This document shows positions 17,613 through 25,807 of a stretch of DNA of 52,280 nucleotides, piece after piece. The position numbers were made by a program, and so were the translations under genes. The notes below the pieces were generated by a model. That model was not told where the DNA came from and ran no database searches. It saw only the letters and a program-made list of their open reading frames with translations. The stretch spans positions 1 through 52,280 of the forward strand of contig CAZVVN010000016.1 of assembly GCA_964630665.1 (NCBI GenBank), read 5' to 3'. Positions within the stretch are counted from its first letter, which is position 1, and each line of letters begins with the position of its first letter. Source of the stretch: UBA9619 sp964630665 (GTDB taxonomy: Bacteria; Pseudomonadota; Gammaproteobacteria; Arenicellales; UBA868).

Positions 17613-17640
17613 GCCGGCCCTGTTGTGGCCGGCTTTTTTT
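17613..17640 (+). terminator. Strong intrinsic terminator with no evident upstream gene
   Basis: A perfect 7-base stem (GCCGGCC at 17613-17619, GGCCGGC at 17627-17633) with a 7-base loop is followed by seven T residues. It is oriented for plus-strand transcription. No convincing plus-strand gene lies between 15215 and this point. The 100-350 bases upstream hold no recognised RNA. It might end a small RNA or terminate antisense transcription. Confidence 0.75.
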
Positions 17641-17778
17641 CTGCCGCACCCCCAACCCCTTGCCAGGCTGACCAGAGGGATCCCAATAAATCACGTTTGG
17701 CCTGCGTGCACAACAGCCCGGCGGCCCCAGTGAGCGCGTATGATGGGATCCTATCGAGCAGTTGCCCGAGGGGGTACC

Positions 17779-17970
17779 ATGAGCGACATCCGAACCGGTG
17801 CCTGTCACTGCGGCGCCGTTGTTTTCGAAGTGAACCTGGACCAGGGGTTTCTCTGCTTCCACCAATGCAACTGCTCGTGGTACGAGCGGCCTGGCACGGC
17901 CATGGGCTGCCTGCTGCTTGACGGTGCCAGGCGCTCTAACGGTCCATCGGAATCCCAATTGGTCCGATGA
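17779..17970 (+). pseudogene. Truncated GFA (Mss4-like) family fragment
   Basis: The 63 residues from the ATG at 17779 look like the N-terminal third of a GFA-family zinc protein. GACHCGAVVFEVNLD is followed by CNCSWYERPGTAM, where intact members have CNCSxC-x-RxG. The third zinc Cys is replaced and the reading frame stops at 17970, so the C-terminal CxxC half is missing. Full-length relatives are at 29225-29638 and 45249-45710. Confidence 0.55.
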
Positions 17971-17986
17971 AAAGCCGTCGCACCCC

Positions 17987-19555
17987 GTGAGTAGTCAGGC
18001 TAAAAAGAAAGTCTCCAAGAAGGCGACTAAGAAGAAGATCACCAACAAGAAAGCTTACCTGACCAAGTCGCGCTACGTGGACGGGCTGTGGTGTACGCGC
18101 AAGCTGTGGCGCGGAGTGCACCAGCCCGCTCCCGAGGCTGCGGTCCAGCCCTTCTCCCCAATTGATCTCGGCAACCGGGTCGGACGCGGCGCCCGGATTT
18201 TGTTCCCTGGCGGCGTCGAGGTACCCGAAGAATCCGGCGCGTACAGCCGGGCCATCGACAACACTCGTGCGCTGCTCGACGACCCCAAGGTGCCGGCTCT
18301 CTTCGAGGCGGCCTTCGAGGCCGACGGGGTGCGGGTAAGGGTGGACATCCTGGAGCGCCAGCTCAGCGGCTGGCGTCTCTGCGAGGTCAAGGCCGCAACC
18401 GCCCCCAGCGAGAGCCGCTTTCATGTCGACGACATTGCAGTGCAGGCCCACGTACTTCAACGTGCCGGCCTGACGGTCGTATCGGCGCAGCTGATCCACA
18501 TCAACCGGGACTACCGGCGCAGCGAAGGGCCGCTCGAGTGGCCGCAACTGCTGAGCCGCTGCGACCTGACGGCCGAGGTGGCAGCCAGGCTAACCACCGT
18601 CAAACCGCGCAGCGCCTCGATGTTCGCGGTCCTCGCCGAAGAGACGGAACCCGATGCCGAGGCGACGCGGCAACTCTGCTTCCACCCGTATCGCTGCCCG
18701 CACTGGGACCGCTGCATTGCCGCCAGGCCCGACGACTGGACGGGGTTTCTTTACCGGATGCACCCCAACCGCCTGGCTGCCCTGAACGCCCTTGGCATTG
18801 AATCGATCCGCGATATCCCGGGTGACTTCGAGCTGCCGAATCACCAGGCGCTGGCGCTGAATGCGATCGTCTCCGGCGAGACGTATGTCGGTGCGGGCCT
18901 TGCCGAACAGCTGGCACCATTGGCTGGACCGGCCTGGTACATGGACTTTGAGACCCTGAATCCCGGCATTCCACCCTACTCCGGCACCCGCCCCTTTGAG
19001 CGGATCCCGTTTCAGTGGTCACTGCACCACCGCGAAGAAGACGGCTCACTCAGTCACCGGGGGTTTCTTGCCCCGGGTGATGTCGACCCGCGCCGGATGT
19101 TTGCCGAGACCCTGCTTGACGCTCTGGGCCCTGGAACAGAGCCGGTGGTGGTCTACAACCAGTCCTTTGAGCGCGGTGTACTGAAAGACCTGGCCGCGCT
19201 GCAGCCCGATCTTGCCGCGGGGCTGGAGGCCATCAGCACCAGGGTTGTCGACCTGCTGCCGATCGTGCGTGAGCATTTCTTTCACCCCGGGTTCGTCTCA
19301 CAGCGTTCGCTGGACAGCGGCACCTACTCGATCAAGAACGTGCTCAACGTGCTGGTGCCGGGGCTCTCCTATGATGGTCTGAAAGGCGTCAGCCAGGGCA
19401 CCGATGCGTCAAATACATTCGCCTCGCTGGTCTTCGACCCGTACAGCCCGGAGGAAGATCAGGCCCTCCGTCAGCAGTTGCGGGATTACTGCCAGCTGGA
19501 CACCCTGGCGATGGTCCAGATCCAGGACGCGTTGACCCGCTACTGCACGGGCTGA
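17987..19555 (+). CDS. DUF2779 protein: Cas4-like PD-(D/E)xK plus DEDD-type nuclease
   Basis: From GTG 17987 this gives 522 residues with a Lys-rich start (KKKVSKKATKKKITNKK). The N-terminal half resembles Cas4/RecB nucleases. It has an early Cys (GLWCTRKLW), RVRVDIL...WRLCEVKAAT as the D...ExK core, and a cysteine cluster LCFHPYRCPHWDRC that could hold an Fe-S cluster. The C-terminal half is DUF2779 with an RNase-H/DEDD-like pattern: YMDFET, VVYNQSFE and RDYCQLDTLAM. The upstream ATG at 17918 would overlap the GFA fragment, so the GTG is preferred. A DNA-processing role is inferred; no substrate is known. Confidence 0.8.
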   Translation: MSSQAKKKVSKKATKKKITNKKAYLTKSRYVDGLWCTRKLWRGVHQPAPEAAVQPFSPIDLGNRVGRGARILFPGGVEVPEESGAYSRAIDNTRALLDDPKVPALFEAAFEADGVRVRVDILERQLSGWRLCEVKAATAPSESRFHVDDIAVQAHVLQRAGLTVVSAQLIHINRDYRRSEGPLEWPQLLSRCDLTAEVAARLTTVKPRSASMFAVLAEETEPDAEATRQLCFHPYRCPHWDRCIAARPDDWTGFLYRMHPNRLAALNALGIESIRDIPGDFELPNHQALALNAIVSGETYVGAGLAEQLAPLAGPAWYMDFETLNPGIPPYSGTRPFERIPFQWSLHHREEDGSLSHRGFLAPGDVDPRRMFAETLLDALGPGTEPVVVYNQSFERGVLKDLAALQPDLAAGLEAISTRVVDLLPIVREHFFHPGFVSQRSLDSGTYSIKNVLNVLVPGLSYDGLKGVSQGTDASNTFASLVFDPYSPEEDQALRQQLRDYCQLDTLAMVQIQDALTRYCTG

Positions 19556-19586
19556 CCGGCCGCCGAGACACTGCGGTCGCAGCCGC

Positions 19587-20921
19587 TCAGGTCAGCGCAT
19601 CACTCATGGTGTACCACTGAAAGGCCGCAAACTGGCCAAGCCGCCGCAAGCGGGCCAGCGGGTAGCGCGGTAGCGGCTGATTGAGGGGCACCGGCACAGC
19701 CCGGCCTTCGCCCAGATACTCGGCGAGGCGCCGCCCGGCGTGATTGGCCGCGGTCACACCGCTGCCACAGTAGCCCAGTGCAAAACATACCGAGGCGTCC
19801 TCCTCGGCGTGACCGACGTGCGGCATCATGTCGGGGGTCAGCGCAACCCAGCCACCCCAGAAGTAATCGACCGTGATCGACCCCAGGGCCGGGAACTTGC
19901 GGCGCACGATCTGCAGCAACCGTTCGCGGTGTGGCGCGCTGCCGCTCTCCAGGATCGCACCACGGCTGCCGAGCATCAGCCGGCCATCCGGCAGTCGGCG
20001 ATAGTAATTGAGAAACTTGCGTGTATCGCTGATCGAATCACGGGTGACGAGGTTCGACTCGGCCTGTTCGGCCTCGGTCATCGGGCGCGTGACAACGATG
20101 TTCGACAGTACCGGCAGCAGTTTCGCCTTCAGTGCCGGGTGCAACAGTTCGTTGGTGTAGCCGTTGGTCGCGAACACGATCCGTTTGGCCCGCACCTCGC
20201 CCGCAGGGGTCCCCAGGTGATGTACCTCGCCGTGCCGCGTCCATTTAAGAACCGGCGATGCCGAGTGCACCACGGCACCGGCCTCGCGCGCCATGCGCAA
20301 AATACCGTAGCCGAGTTTCATCGGGTGCAGGCAGAAACCGTCGGTGGTCCGTAGTGCCGCGTGGGCCTCGTTGCCCCGGAAGTGCTGCGCGGCGATGTCG
20401 GCAGCCGAGAGCATCTGGCAATCACTGCCAAAGCTCTGCAGCACCCGGGCGTCGTCTTGCAGGAGCTTCACGGTGCTCATGGCATGGGCTAGGCGCATCC
20501 GGCCGTCGGGCTGCACATCACAGTCGATGCTGCCCTCGCGGATCAGGTCACGCACGGTCCCCACGGCTGCCAGGGCCTCGTCCCAGAGTGACCGGGCGCC
20601 AGTCTCTCCCCAGCGCCCTGACCACTCACTGAGCGCTACCCGGCCGAGCGCCGGGCCGGCAAAACTGCCGTTACGCCCACTGCAGCCCCACAGCGGCTGG
20701 TTGGCCTCCAGAACCACCGGCCGGGCACCGTAGCGCTGCGCCAGATGATAAGCACAGCTGAGCCCGGTGTAGCCAGCACCGATGATGGCAATGTCTGTAT
20801 CGATTCCACTGTTCAGCTGCCCGTCGTCGGCAGGTGCGGGGCCAGCCGTTGCCGCCCAGTAAGACTCGACGTGGGCCAGCCCCTCGCCGGGGCCGGGCGC
20901 AGTCAACGGGTCGTAACTCAT
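19587..20921 (-). CDS. FAD-dependent amine oxidase of the PuuB/DAO family
   Basis: This 444-residue flavoprotein begins, after a ~40-residue leader, with the dinucleotide motif IAIIGAGYTGLSCAYHLA (Gly48, Gly50, Gly53). It contains VVLEANQPLWGCSGRNGSF, typical of gamma-glutamylputrescine oxidase and related DAO-fold enzymes, and ends with a second FAD contact (ALGYCGSGVTAANHAGRRLAEYL). It oxidises a primary or secondary amine to aldehyde or imine with H2O2 release. No other putrescine genes are adjacent, so the substrate is open. It converges with the DUF2779 gene. Confidence 0.87.
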   Translation of the reverse strand: MSYDPLTAPGPGEGLAHVESYWAATAGPAPADDGQLNSGIDTDIAIIGAGYTGLSCAYHLAQRYGARPVVLEANQPLWGCSGRNGSFAGPALGRVALSEWSGRWGETGARSLWDEALAAVGTVRDLIREGSIDCDVQPDGRMRLAHAMSTVKLLQDDARVLQSFGSDCQMLSAADIAAQHFRGNEAHAALRTTDGFCLHPMKLGYGILRMAREAGAVVHSASPVLKWTRHGEVHHLGTPAGEVRAKRIVFATNGYTNELLHPALKAKLLPVLSNIVVTRPMTEAEQAESNLVTRDSISDTRKFLNYYRRLPDGRLMLGSRGAILESGSAPHRERLLQIVRRKFPALGSITVDYFWGGWVALTPDMMPHVGHAEEDASVCFALGYCGSGVTAANHAGRRLAEYLGEGRAVPVPLNQPLPRYPLARLRRLGQFAAFQWYTMSDALT

Positions 20922-21110
20922 CTCAGGGTCCTCCTGGAAAAGGCGCGCTGACTGCCAGCCAGATTAACGTTCAGGCGGCGGCCGTCGGTCGCCCTTCCTT
21001 TATCTCGTCGGGCACCGGAGAATTGTACCTTTCCCAAACCGGCAAGTGATTACAACGCGCCGTGGGTCTGCTCGACAGAATTCGAGCCTGCGGCACACCA
21101 AGGAGGCAAC

Positions 21111-21869
21111 ATGGCATTTTCAGGTAAACGGGTCCTGGTCACCGGCTCGTCGCGCGGTATCGGCCAGGCCGCGGCCAGAGTGTTTTTTCAATCGGGCGCG
21201 CAGGTCGCCGTCAATGGCCGCACGCCGGATTCGACAGCTGCCGGCATGGCGGCACTGGGTGACAGCGACCGTCTAGTCGCAGCGCCGGGGGACGTCAGCA
21301 GCGCCGCCGGCTGCGAGGCAGTCGTCGCTGCAGCGGTCGAGGGGCTCGGCGGACTGGACATCCTGGTCAATTCAGCGGGAGTCGCATTCTTTCTACCGCT
21401 CGAGGATTCGGATGAGGCGGTCTGGGACGCGACGCTCGACACCAACCTCAAGGGGACTTTTTTCTGCATGCGGGCTGCGGCCGGCTCCCTGCGCGACAGC
21501 GGTGGGAATATTGTCAACGTTGCCTCAGACGCGGGGCTCATCGGCGAGAAAGGTCTCTCGGTCTACTGTGCCTCCAAGGGTGGGGTGGTGAACCTGACCC
21601 GGGCAATGGCGTTGGAACTCGCCCCGACAGTGCGTGTCAACTGCGTGTGCCCGGGTTACGTCGACACCGACATGGTGCGGCGCGACGGCATCGACCAGGC
21701 CGCCGACCCGCAAGCAGCCGAACAGGCCATCGTGGACTACGCGCCGCTCAAAAGAATCAGCAAACCGGCCGAGATCGCCAAGGCCATCGCCTATCTGGCT
21801 GGCGAGGACGCGCTGTTTATCACCGGTTCAGCACTGCAGATCGACGGCGGCAGCACTGCCGGTCATTGA
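21111..21869 (+). CDS. Short-chain dehydrogenase/reductase
   Basis: The 252-residue classical SDR has cofactor motif TGSSRGIG at 11-18, NSAG at 87-90 and the catalytic Ser139, Tyr152 (YCASK) and Lys156. Its strong ribosome-binding site AAGGAGG lies 5 bases before the ATG. It converges on upp with a 30-base gap. Because the adjacent URC pathway is expected to yield malonic semialdehyde, this enzyme is a candidate for its reduction to 3-hydroxypropionate; that is inference from context only. Confidence 0.9.
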   Translation: MAFSGKRVLVTGSSRGIGQAAARVFFQSGAQVAVNGRTPDSTAAGMAALGDSDRLVAAPGDVSSAAGCEAVVAAAVEGLGGLDILVNSAGVAFFLPLEDSDEAVWDATLDTNLKGTFFCMRAAAGSLRDSGGNIVNVASDAGLIGEKGLSVYCASKGGVVNLTRAMALELAPTVRVNCVCPGYVDTDMVRRDGIDQAADPQAAEQAIVDYAPLKRISKPAEIAKAIAYLAGEDALFITGSALQIDGGSTAGH

Positions 21870-21899
21870 CTGAACCCTGTTAAGCGGACCGGAAAGCGC

Positions 21900-22532
21900 T
21901 CAGCGGGTGCCGTAGATGCGGTCACCGGCATCTCCAAGACCCGGCAGGATGTAGCCGTGCTCATTGAGTTGCCGGTCGAGCGCTGCGGTAAACAGTGGCA
22001 CGTCCGGGTGGGCCGCGCTGAACGCCTCGACCCCTTCGGGTGCTGCCAGCAGGCAGACGAACTTGATCTGCCGGGCGCCGCCCTGCTTGAGACGGTCGAC
22101 CGCGGCGATACCTGAATTAGCAGTGGCGAGCATCGGGTCGACCACGATGACCAGTCTTTCACCGATGTCCTGGGGCACTTTGTAGTAGTACTCGACAGCT
22201 TCGAGGCTCACGGGGTCCCGGTACAGGCCAACGTGCCCGACGCGAGCCGAAGGCAGCAGGTCGAGCATGCCCTCGAGCAGCCCGTTGCCTGCACGCAACA
22301 CCGACACGAAGCACAGCTTCTTGCCCGCCAGCACCGGTGCGTCCATGGACTCGATCGGGGTCTCTATGCGCCGGGTCTCCAGCGGCAGGTCACGGGTCAC
22401 TTCGTAGGCCAGCAGCAGGGCAGTCTCTCTCAGCAGCTGCCGGAAGTAGGCGGTCGGCTGGTCTTTGTCGCGCATCAGGGTGAGCTTGTGCTGCACCAGG
22501 GGGTGGTCAACTATGGTGATCGGCTTGTCCAT
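21900..22532 (-). CDS. upp: Uracil phosphoribosyltransferase
   Basis: The 210-residue enzyme makes UMP from uracil and PRPP. The PRPP loop VVDPMLATANS is at residues 130-140, FVSVLRAGNGLLEGM is at 75-89, and the uracil-binding C terminus reads YILPGLGDAGDRIYGT. It is the last gene of the urc1-urc4-upp unit. In URC-type uracil catabolism UMP formation by UPRT is the first step (shown genetically in the yeast Lachancea kluyveri), so here Upp is probably catabolic as well as salvage. Confidence 0.95.
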   Translation of the reverse strand: MDKPITIVDHPLVQHKLTLMRDKDQPTAYFRQLLRETALLLAYEVTRDLPLETRRIETPIESMDAPVLAGKKLCFVSVLRAGNGLLEGMLDLLPSARVGHVGLYRDPVSLEAVEYYYKVPQDIGERLVIVVDPMLATANSGIAAVDRLKQGGARQIKFVCLLAAPEGVEAFSAAHPDVPLFTAALDRQLNEHGYILPGLGDAGDRIYGTR

Positions 22533-22565
22533 GGTTCAGGTCTCAGAGTGGTGACCGGGTCGATT

Positions 22566-23795
22566 CTAGAACACGGTTCCGGTCAGGTGCAGTGTCAGCG
22601 GTGGTGCGGCGTCGGGGTGTCGGACCTGCGCCAGGCGTCTTCCAGTCGACCAGCTGCCGCCCTGCAGCAGACAGGCAAGTGGAAACAGTTCCTGTTGTAC
22701 GCCGAGCCGGTCGCGGACCCGCGGCGCGAGTGCGTCGAGCAGCGCCACGGTCAGTGCGCGCCACTCGACCACGGGTTCTGAGTCGACCGTCAACGGGCGC
22801 TCAGCAAGCGACGGGTCTATAGGCCGGATAACTCCCGCGTCGATGAAAAGGCCGCCGTTTCGATACTCGGCAAGGCCGGTCAGGCCGTCGAGCTCCGTGA
22901 CCTCGATACCGCCCCAGGCGAGCGGCTCGATCAGCGAGTAGGCGAGCCACTGACTGAGCTTGTGAAAGGGCACCAGACCGCTGTCGGTCGCAGCACTGTC
23001 GGCCAAAGGGTGGCGGGCCACATCGCCGCACGCAACCCCGTCCTGCACCAGGCCCTGCGGCCAGATCGAATTGAGTCGCTGCAGCAGGTGGCCGAGCAGC
23101 GCGTCGGCGCTGACCGGCCCCCGGCCAATGGCATCCAGCACCAGATCGGCCGGGCGCTGACCGGGGCCGCAGAGGCTGGTGAGTGTTTCTCCCAGCCGCT
23201 TGAGCAGGTCGACCCGGCCAGCGAGACCGGGTAGTTCGTTGCCCTGATCGACCTGCAGTCCGCGGCCCAGCCCGTCGACGTCCAGCACTTCAAGAGCGAC
23301 GGCATCGACCTGGCGCGACTGGCCTGAATCGGACGAGAACAGGCCAGCGGCAAACATCCGGGCGCTCGCCACCGCCAGACCCTCAGAACGCCGATAGACC
23401 GAATCGGTCTGCAGATCACGGTACTGCCAGCCGCTGCCGGCGCCGGCGTCGAGCAGTACGCTGACGAACGCCAGGTCCAGCGCTGCCCGGCAGCGCAGAT
23501 CGTCGACATGCTCGGCGTTGCCCGGCAGCACACCGGCAAGATCACCATGCTGCGTCTCGAAGTGCCGCCAGCGGCTGTGATAGGGCACTTTGAGATCGGG
23601 GTAGTTGGCCCGGGTCTCGTCGGCGACCAGCTGCGCGCAGTGATCAAGCGCGGCCTCGTCGAGGGCAAAGTGGCGCAGCGTACCGGCGCGGGCGGCATCG
23701 AGGAACCAGCCACAGCGCTGGCGCACGGCAGCCGCACTCAGCAGAGGGGGATCTGCCGCAGGCGCGGTGTCAGTAGTTTTCGAGATGCCGGCCAC
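22566..23795 (-). CDS. URC4/urg3 family protein (DUF1688), uracil catabolism
   Basis: The 409-residue protein fits the URC4/Urg3 (DUF1688) family: VPYHSRWRHFE, GSGWQYRD, VYRRSEGLAVASARMFAAGLFSSD, and the C-terminal FHKLSQWLAYSLIEPL followed by TGLAEYRNGGLFIDAGVI and EWRALTVALLDALA. In yeast URC4 is required to degrade uracil, but its reaction is not established. The start overlaps the 3' end of the GTP-cyclohydrolase-II-like gene by 26 bases and upp follows 33 bases later, so the three genes are likely cotranscribed. Confidence 0.9.
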   Translation of the reverse strand: MAGISKTTDTAPAADPPLLSAAAVRQRCGWFLDAARAGTLRHFALDEAALDHCAQLVADETRANYPDLKVPYHSRWRHFETQHGDLAGVLPGNAEHVDDLRCRAALDLAFVSVLLDAGAGSGWQYRDLQTDSVYRRSEGLAVASARMFAAGLFSSDSGQSRQVDAVALEVLDVDGLGRGLQVDQGNELPGLAGRVDLLKRLGETLTSLCGPGQRPADLVLDAIGRGPVSADALLGHLLQRLNSIWPQGLVQDGVACGDVARHPLADSAATDSGLVPFHKLSQWLAYSLIEPLAWGGIEVTELDGLTGLAEYRNGGLFIDAGVIRPIDPSLAERPLTVDSEPVVEWRALTVALLDALAPRVRDRLGVQQELFPLACLLQGGSWSTGRRLAQVRHPDAAPPLTLHLTGTVF

Positions 23796-25038
23796 GAGTC
23801 CTCGAGAGGTCGGTGGTGCTCGGCACGTCGTCCGGCGAATAGTAGCCGGCGGCTTTCTTGGCTTGCATCTCGACCTGGGCGTCGTCCGGGATCAGCTCGT
23901 CGGGGATCGACACGCGTTCGCCGACGTCGATACCCTGCACCGTGAGCGCGTCGTACTTCATGTTGCTCATCGACACGAAACGGTCAATCCGGGTGATGCC
24001 CAGCCAGTTCAGCACATCCGGCATCAGTTCCTGAAAACGTACGTCCTGGACACCGGCAATGCACTCAGTGCGCTCGAAGTAGGCGTCGGCGCGGTCACCG
24101 CCGTCCTGGCGTTTACGGGCGTTGTAGACCAGGAACTTGGTCACCTCGCCCAGCGCCCGACCCTCCTTGCGGTTGTAGACCACCAGGCCGACACCGTCGT
24201 TCTGCGCTTCGCGCACGCACTCCTCGATGCCGTGCACCAGGTACGGCCGGCAGGTGCAGATATCCGAACCGAAGACATCCGAGCCGTTGCACTCGTCGTG
24301 AACACGGCAGGTCAGCCGGCGGCTGTCGTCGACCAGATAATCCGGATTGCCGAAGATATACAGAGTCATACCGCCGATCGGCGGCAGGAACACCTTGAGG
24401 TCGTTGCGCGTCACAAGATCGGAGAACATGCCACCGGTCTGCTCGAACAGAATGCGTCGCAGTTCACGTTCTTTAAGACCAAAGCGCTCGGCCACACCGG
24501 GCAGGTGCCAGACCGGTTCGATCGCGACCTTGGTCACGTTGATCTCACCGCTCTCGAGCAGGACTTTGCCGTCCACCGCGAGATTGGACTGCGTGCTGTG
24601 AATCAACTCCGGCAGTGACAGCCTGGCCCGGGTCACCGCGATGCTGGGGCGCACGTCCAGCCCGCTCTCGATCTGCTCGGCGAAACACTGCGAGACGAGA
24701 TGACCGTACGGATCGAGCGACACGATGCGGTTGGGATCGGACCACTGCGGGTGGGGTCCAATGGCGGTCACCGGGGCGGTATTGGTGAGGTCCGGCCGGT
24801 GTGACGGGTCAAGCGCGCCGGCCGCAACGGCCAGCGCCCGGTAAATACTGTAGGACCCCGAATGGGTGCCGATGGCATTGTGCCGGCCATCGCCGGACAG
24901 GTTGGTGACGATCGGGCCGCGCGCGACCGCATCCGCGGCACCCCAGTGCATCGCGATCGGCGACTGGTCACCGGTCGGGTGCGAGTTGAGTACGATGTGG
25001 CGCGGTCTGCCTGAAGCAGCCGCGTGGTCTTCGCTCAT
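23770..25038 (-). CDS. URC1-type GTP cyclohydrolase II-like protein
   Basis: The 422-residue protein has a long N-terminal domain (residues 1-220) absent from RibA. It is followed by a GTP-cyclohydrolase-II core with zinc ligands Cys250, Cys261 and Cys263 (C-x10-C-x-C) and NRKEGRALGE at 289-298 in place of RibA LRQEGRG. This architecture and the neighbours identify URC1, thought to open the pyrimidine ring of a uridine nucleotide rather than make riboflavin. ATG 25038 was chosen because the family's sequence begins there and the longer frame is Arg-rich and unlike it. Confidence 0.88.
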   Translation of the reverse strand: MSEDHAAASGRPRHIVLNSHPTGDQSPIAMHWGAADAVARGPIVTNLSGDGRHNAIGTHSGSYSIYRALAVAAGALDPSHRPDLTNTAPVTAIGPHPQWSDPNRIVSLDPYGHLVSQCFAEQIESGLDVRPSIAVTRARLSLPELIHSTQSNLAVDGKVLLESGEINVTKVAIEPVWHLPGVAERFGLKERELRRILFEQTGGMFSDLVTRNDLKVFLPPIGGMTLYIFGNPDYLVDDSRRLTCRVHDECNGSDVFGSDICTCRPYLVHGIEECVREAQNDGVGLVVYNRKEGRALGEVTKFLVYNARKRQDGGDRADAYFERTECIAGVQDVRFQELMPDVLNWLGITRIDRFVSMSNMKYDALTVQGIDVGERVSIPDELIPDDAQVEMQAKKAAGYYSPDDVPSTTDLSRTRGRHLENY

Positions 25039-25236
25039 GGGTGTTTTTCCCGTCTGGTCCGGTCGGGTCTGGCAGGTGCGTAAACGCAACAGAAGAGGGC
25101 GGACTCTACTCCTGGTGGGCGGCCGGTTCAACTCTCGTTCAACGGTCGTTTTTCCCGGTTGTAGCCGGACTCATGGAGGGGGGGGAGAACCCGGACAGAC
25201 GCCCGCGCAGGAACAGCTCCGCACACCACCGCGCCC

Positions 25237-25707
25237 CTAGAAAACCCCCAGATCCAGGCCCGCGGCCAGCGCCGTGCCAAGCTCCTCACACTGCGGTACA
25301 AAGTCGTCCTGCCAGTCACCGCGGCAGAGCACCGGTTCCTGCACCGCCCGCCAGCGCAGCCCGGTGACAATGCTCTCGATGCCGCGGCGCGTGCCGGTGC
25401 CGTCGTGACCGGCCCGAATATAGAGCGCATAGGGCAGTCCCTCGGTTTTGTCTAGGCAGGATGAATAGATGCGGTCGAAGAAATCCTTGAGGGCACCCGA
25501 CATGTAGCCGAGATTCTCGGTGGTCCCGAGAATCACCGCCTGCGCGGCCAGCACGTCATCGGGTCCCGTATCAAAGGGACTGCGGGCGATCACCTCGACG
25601 TTCTCAATGGTGGGTGACTGTGCCCCACCCACCACGGCATCGAACAACCGCCGGGTGTTGTCCGACGGCGCGTGGGCGACGATCAGCAGGCGTTTTCTGT
25701 TCGACAC
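25237..25707 (-). CDS. Flavodoxin/NADPH-dependent FMN reductase-like protein
   Basis: From GTG 25707 there are 156 residues with a flavodoxin fold: RLLIVAHAPSDNTRRLFDAVVGGA binds the FMN phosphate, AVILGTTENLGYMSGALKDFFDR follows, and GLRWRAVQEP and the C-terminal helix complete it. An in-frame ATG at 25767 gives a 20-residue longer protein and would leave about 40 bases to the divergent M24 gene. It lies 198 bases upstream of URC1 and might supply reduced flavin; linkage is unproven. Confidence 0.75.
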   Translation of the reverse strand: MSNRKRLLIVAHAPSDNTRRLFDAVVGGAQSPTIENVEVIARSPFDTGPDDVLAAQAVILGTTENLGYMSGALKDFFDRIYSSCLDKTEGLPYALYIRAGHDGTGTRRGIESIVTGLRWRAVQEPVLCRGDWQDDFVPQCEELGTALAAGLDLGVF

Positions 25708-25807
25708 AGCACCGATTGTGGAGCGGGTGCCGGCCCACGACAAGGCATCGGGCGCGCTGCGTGACATAATGAGACCGGTCACCGTCGCACGACAAGAGGA
25801 GCCCCGC

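Noticed and set aside
17440..17640. Known structural RNA (4.5S, 6S or tmRNA) ending at the orphan terminator
   Set aside because: None of the conserved core sequences of these RNAs could be found by eye.
23767..24618. 283-codon plus-strand frame opposite the URC1 gene
   Set aside because: Antisense to a gene with intact zinc and GTP-cyclohydrolase-II motifs.
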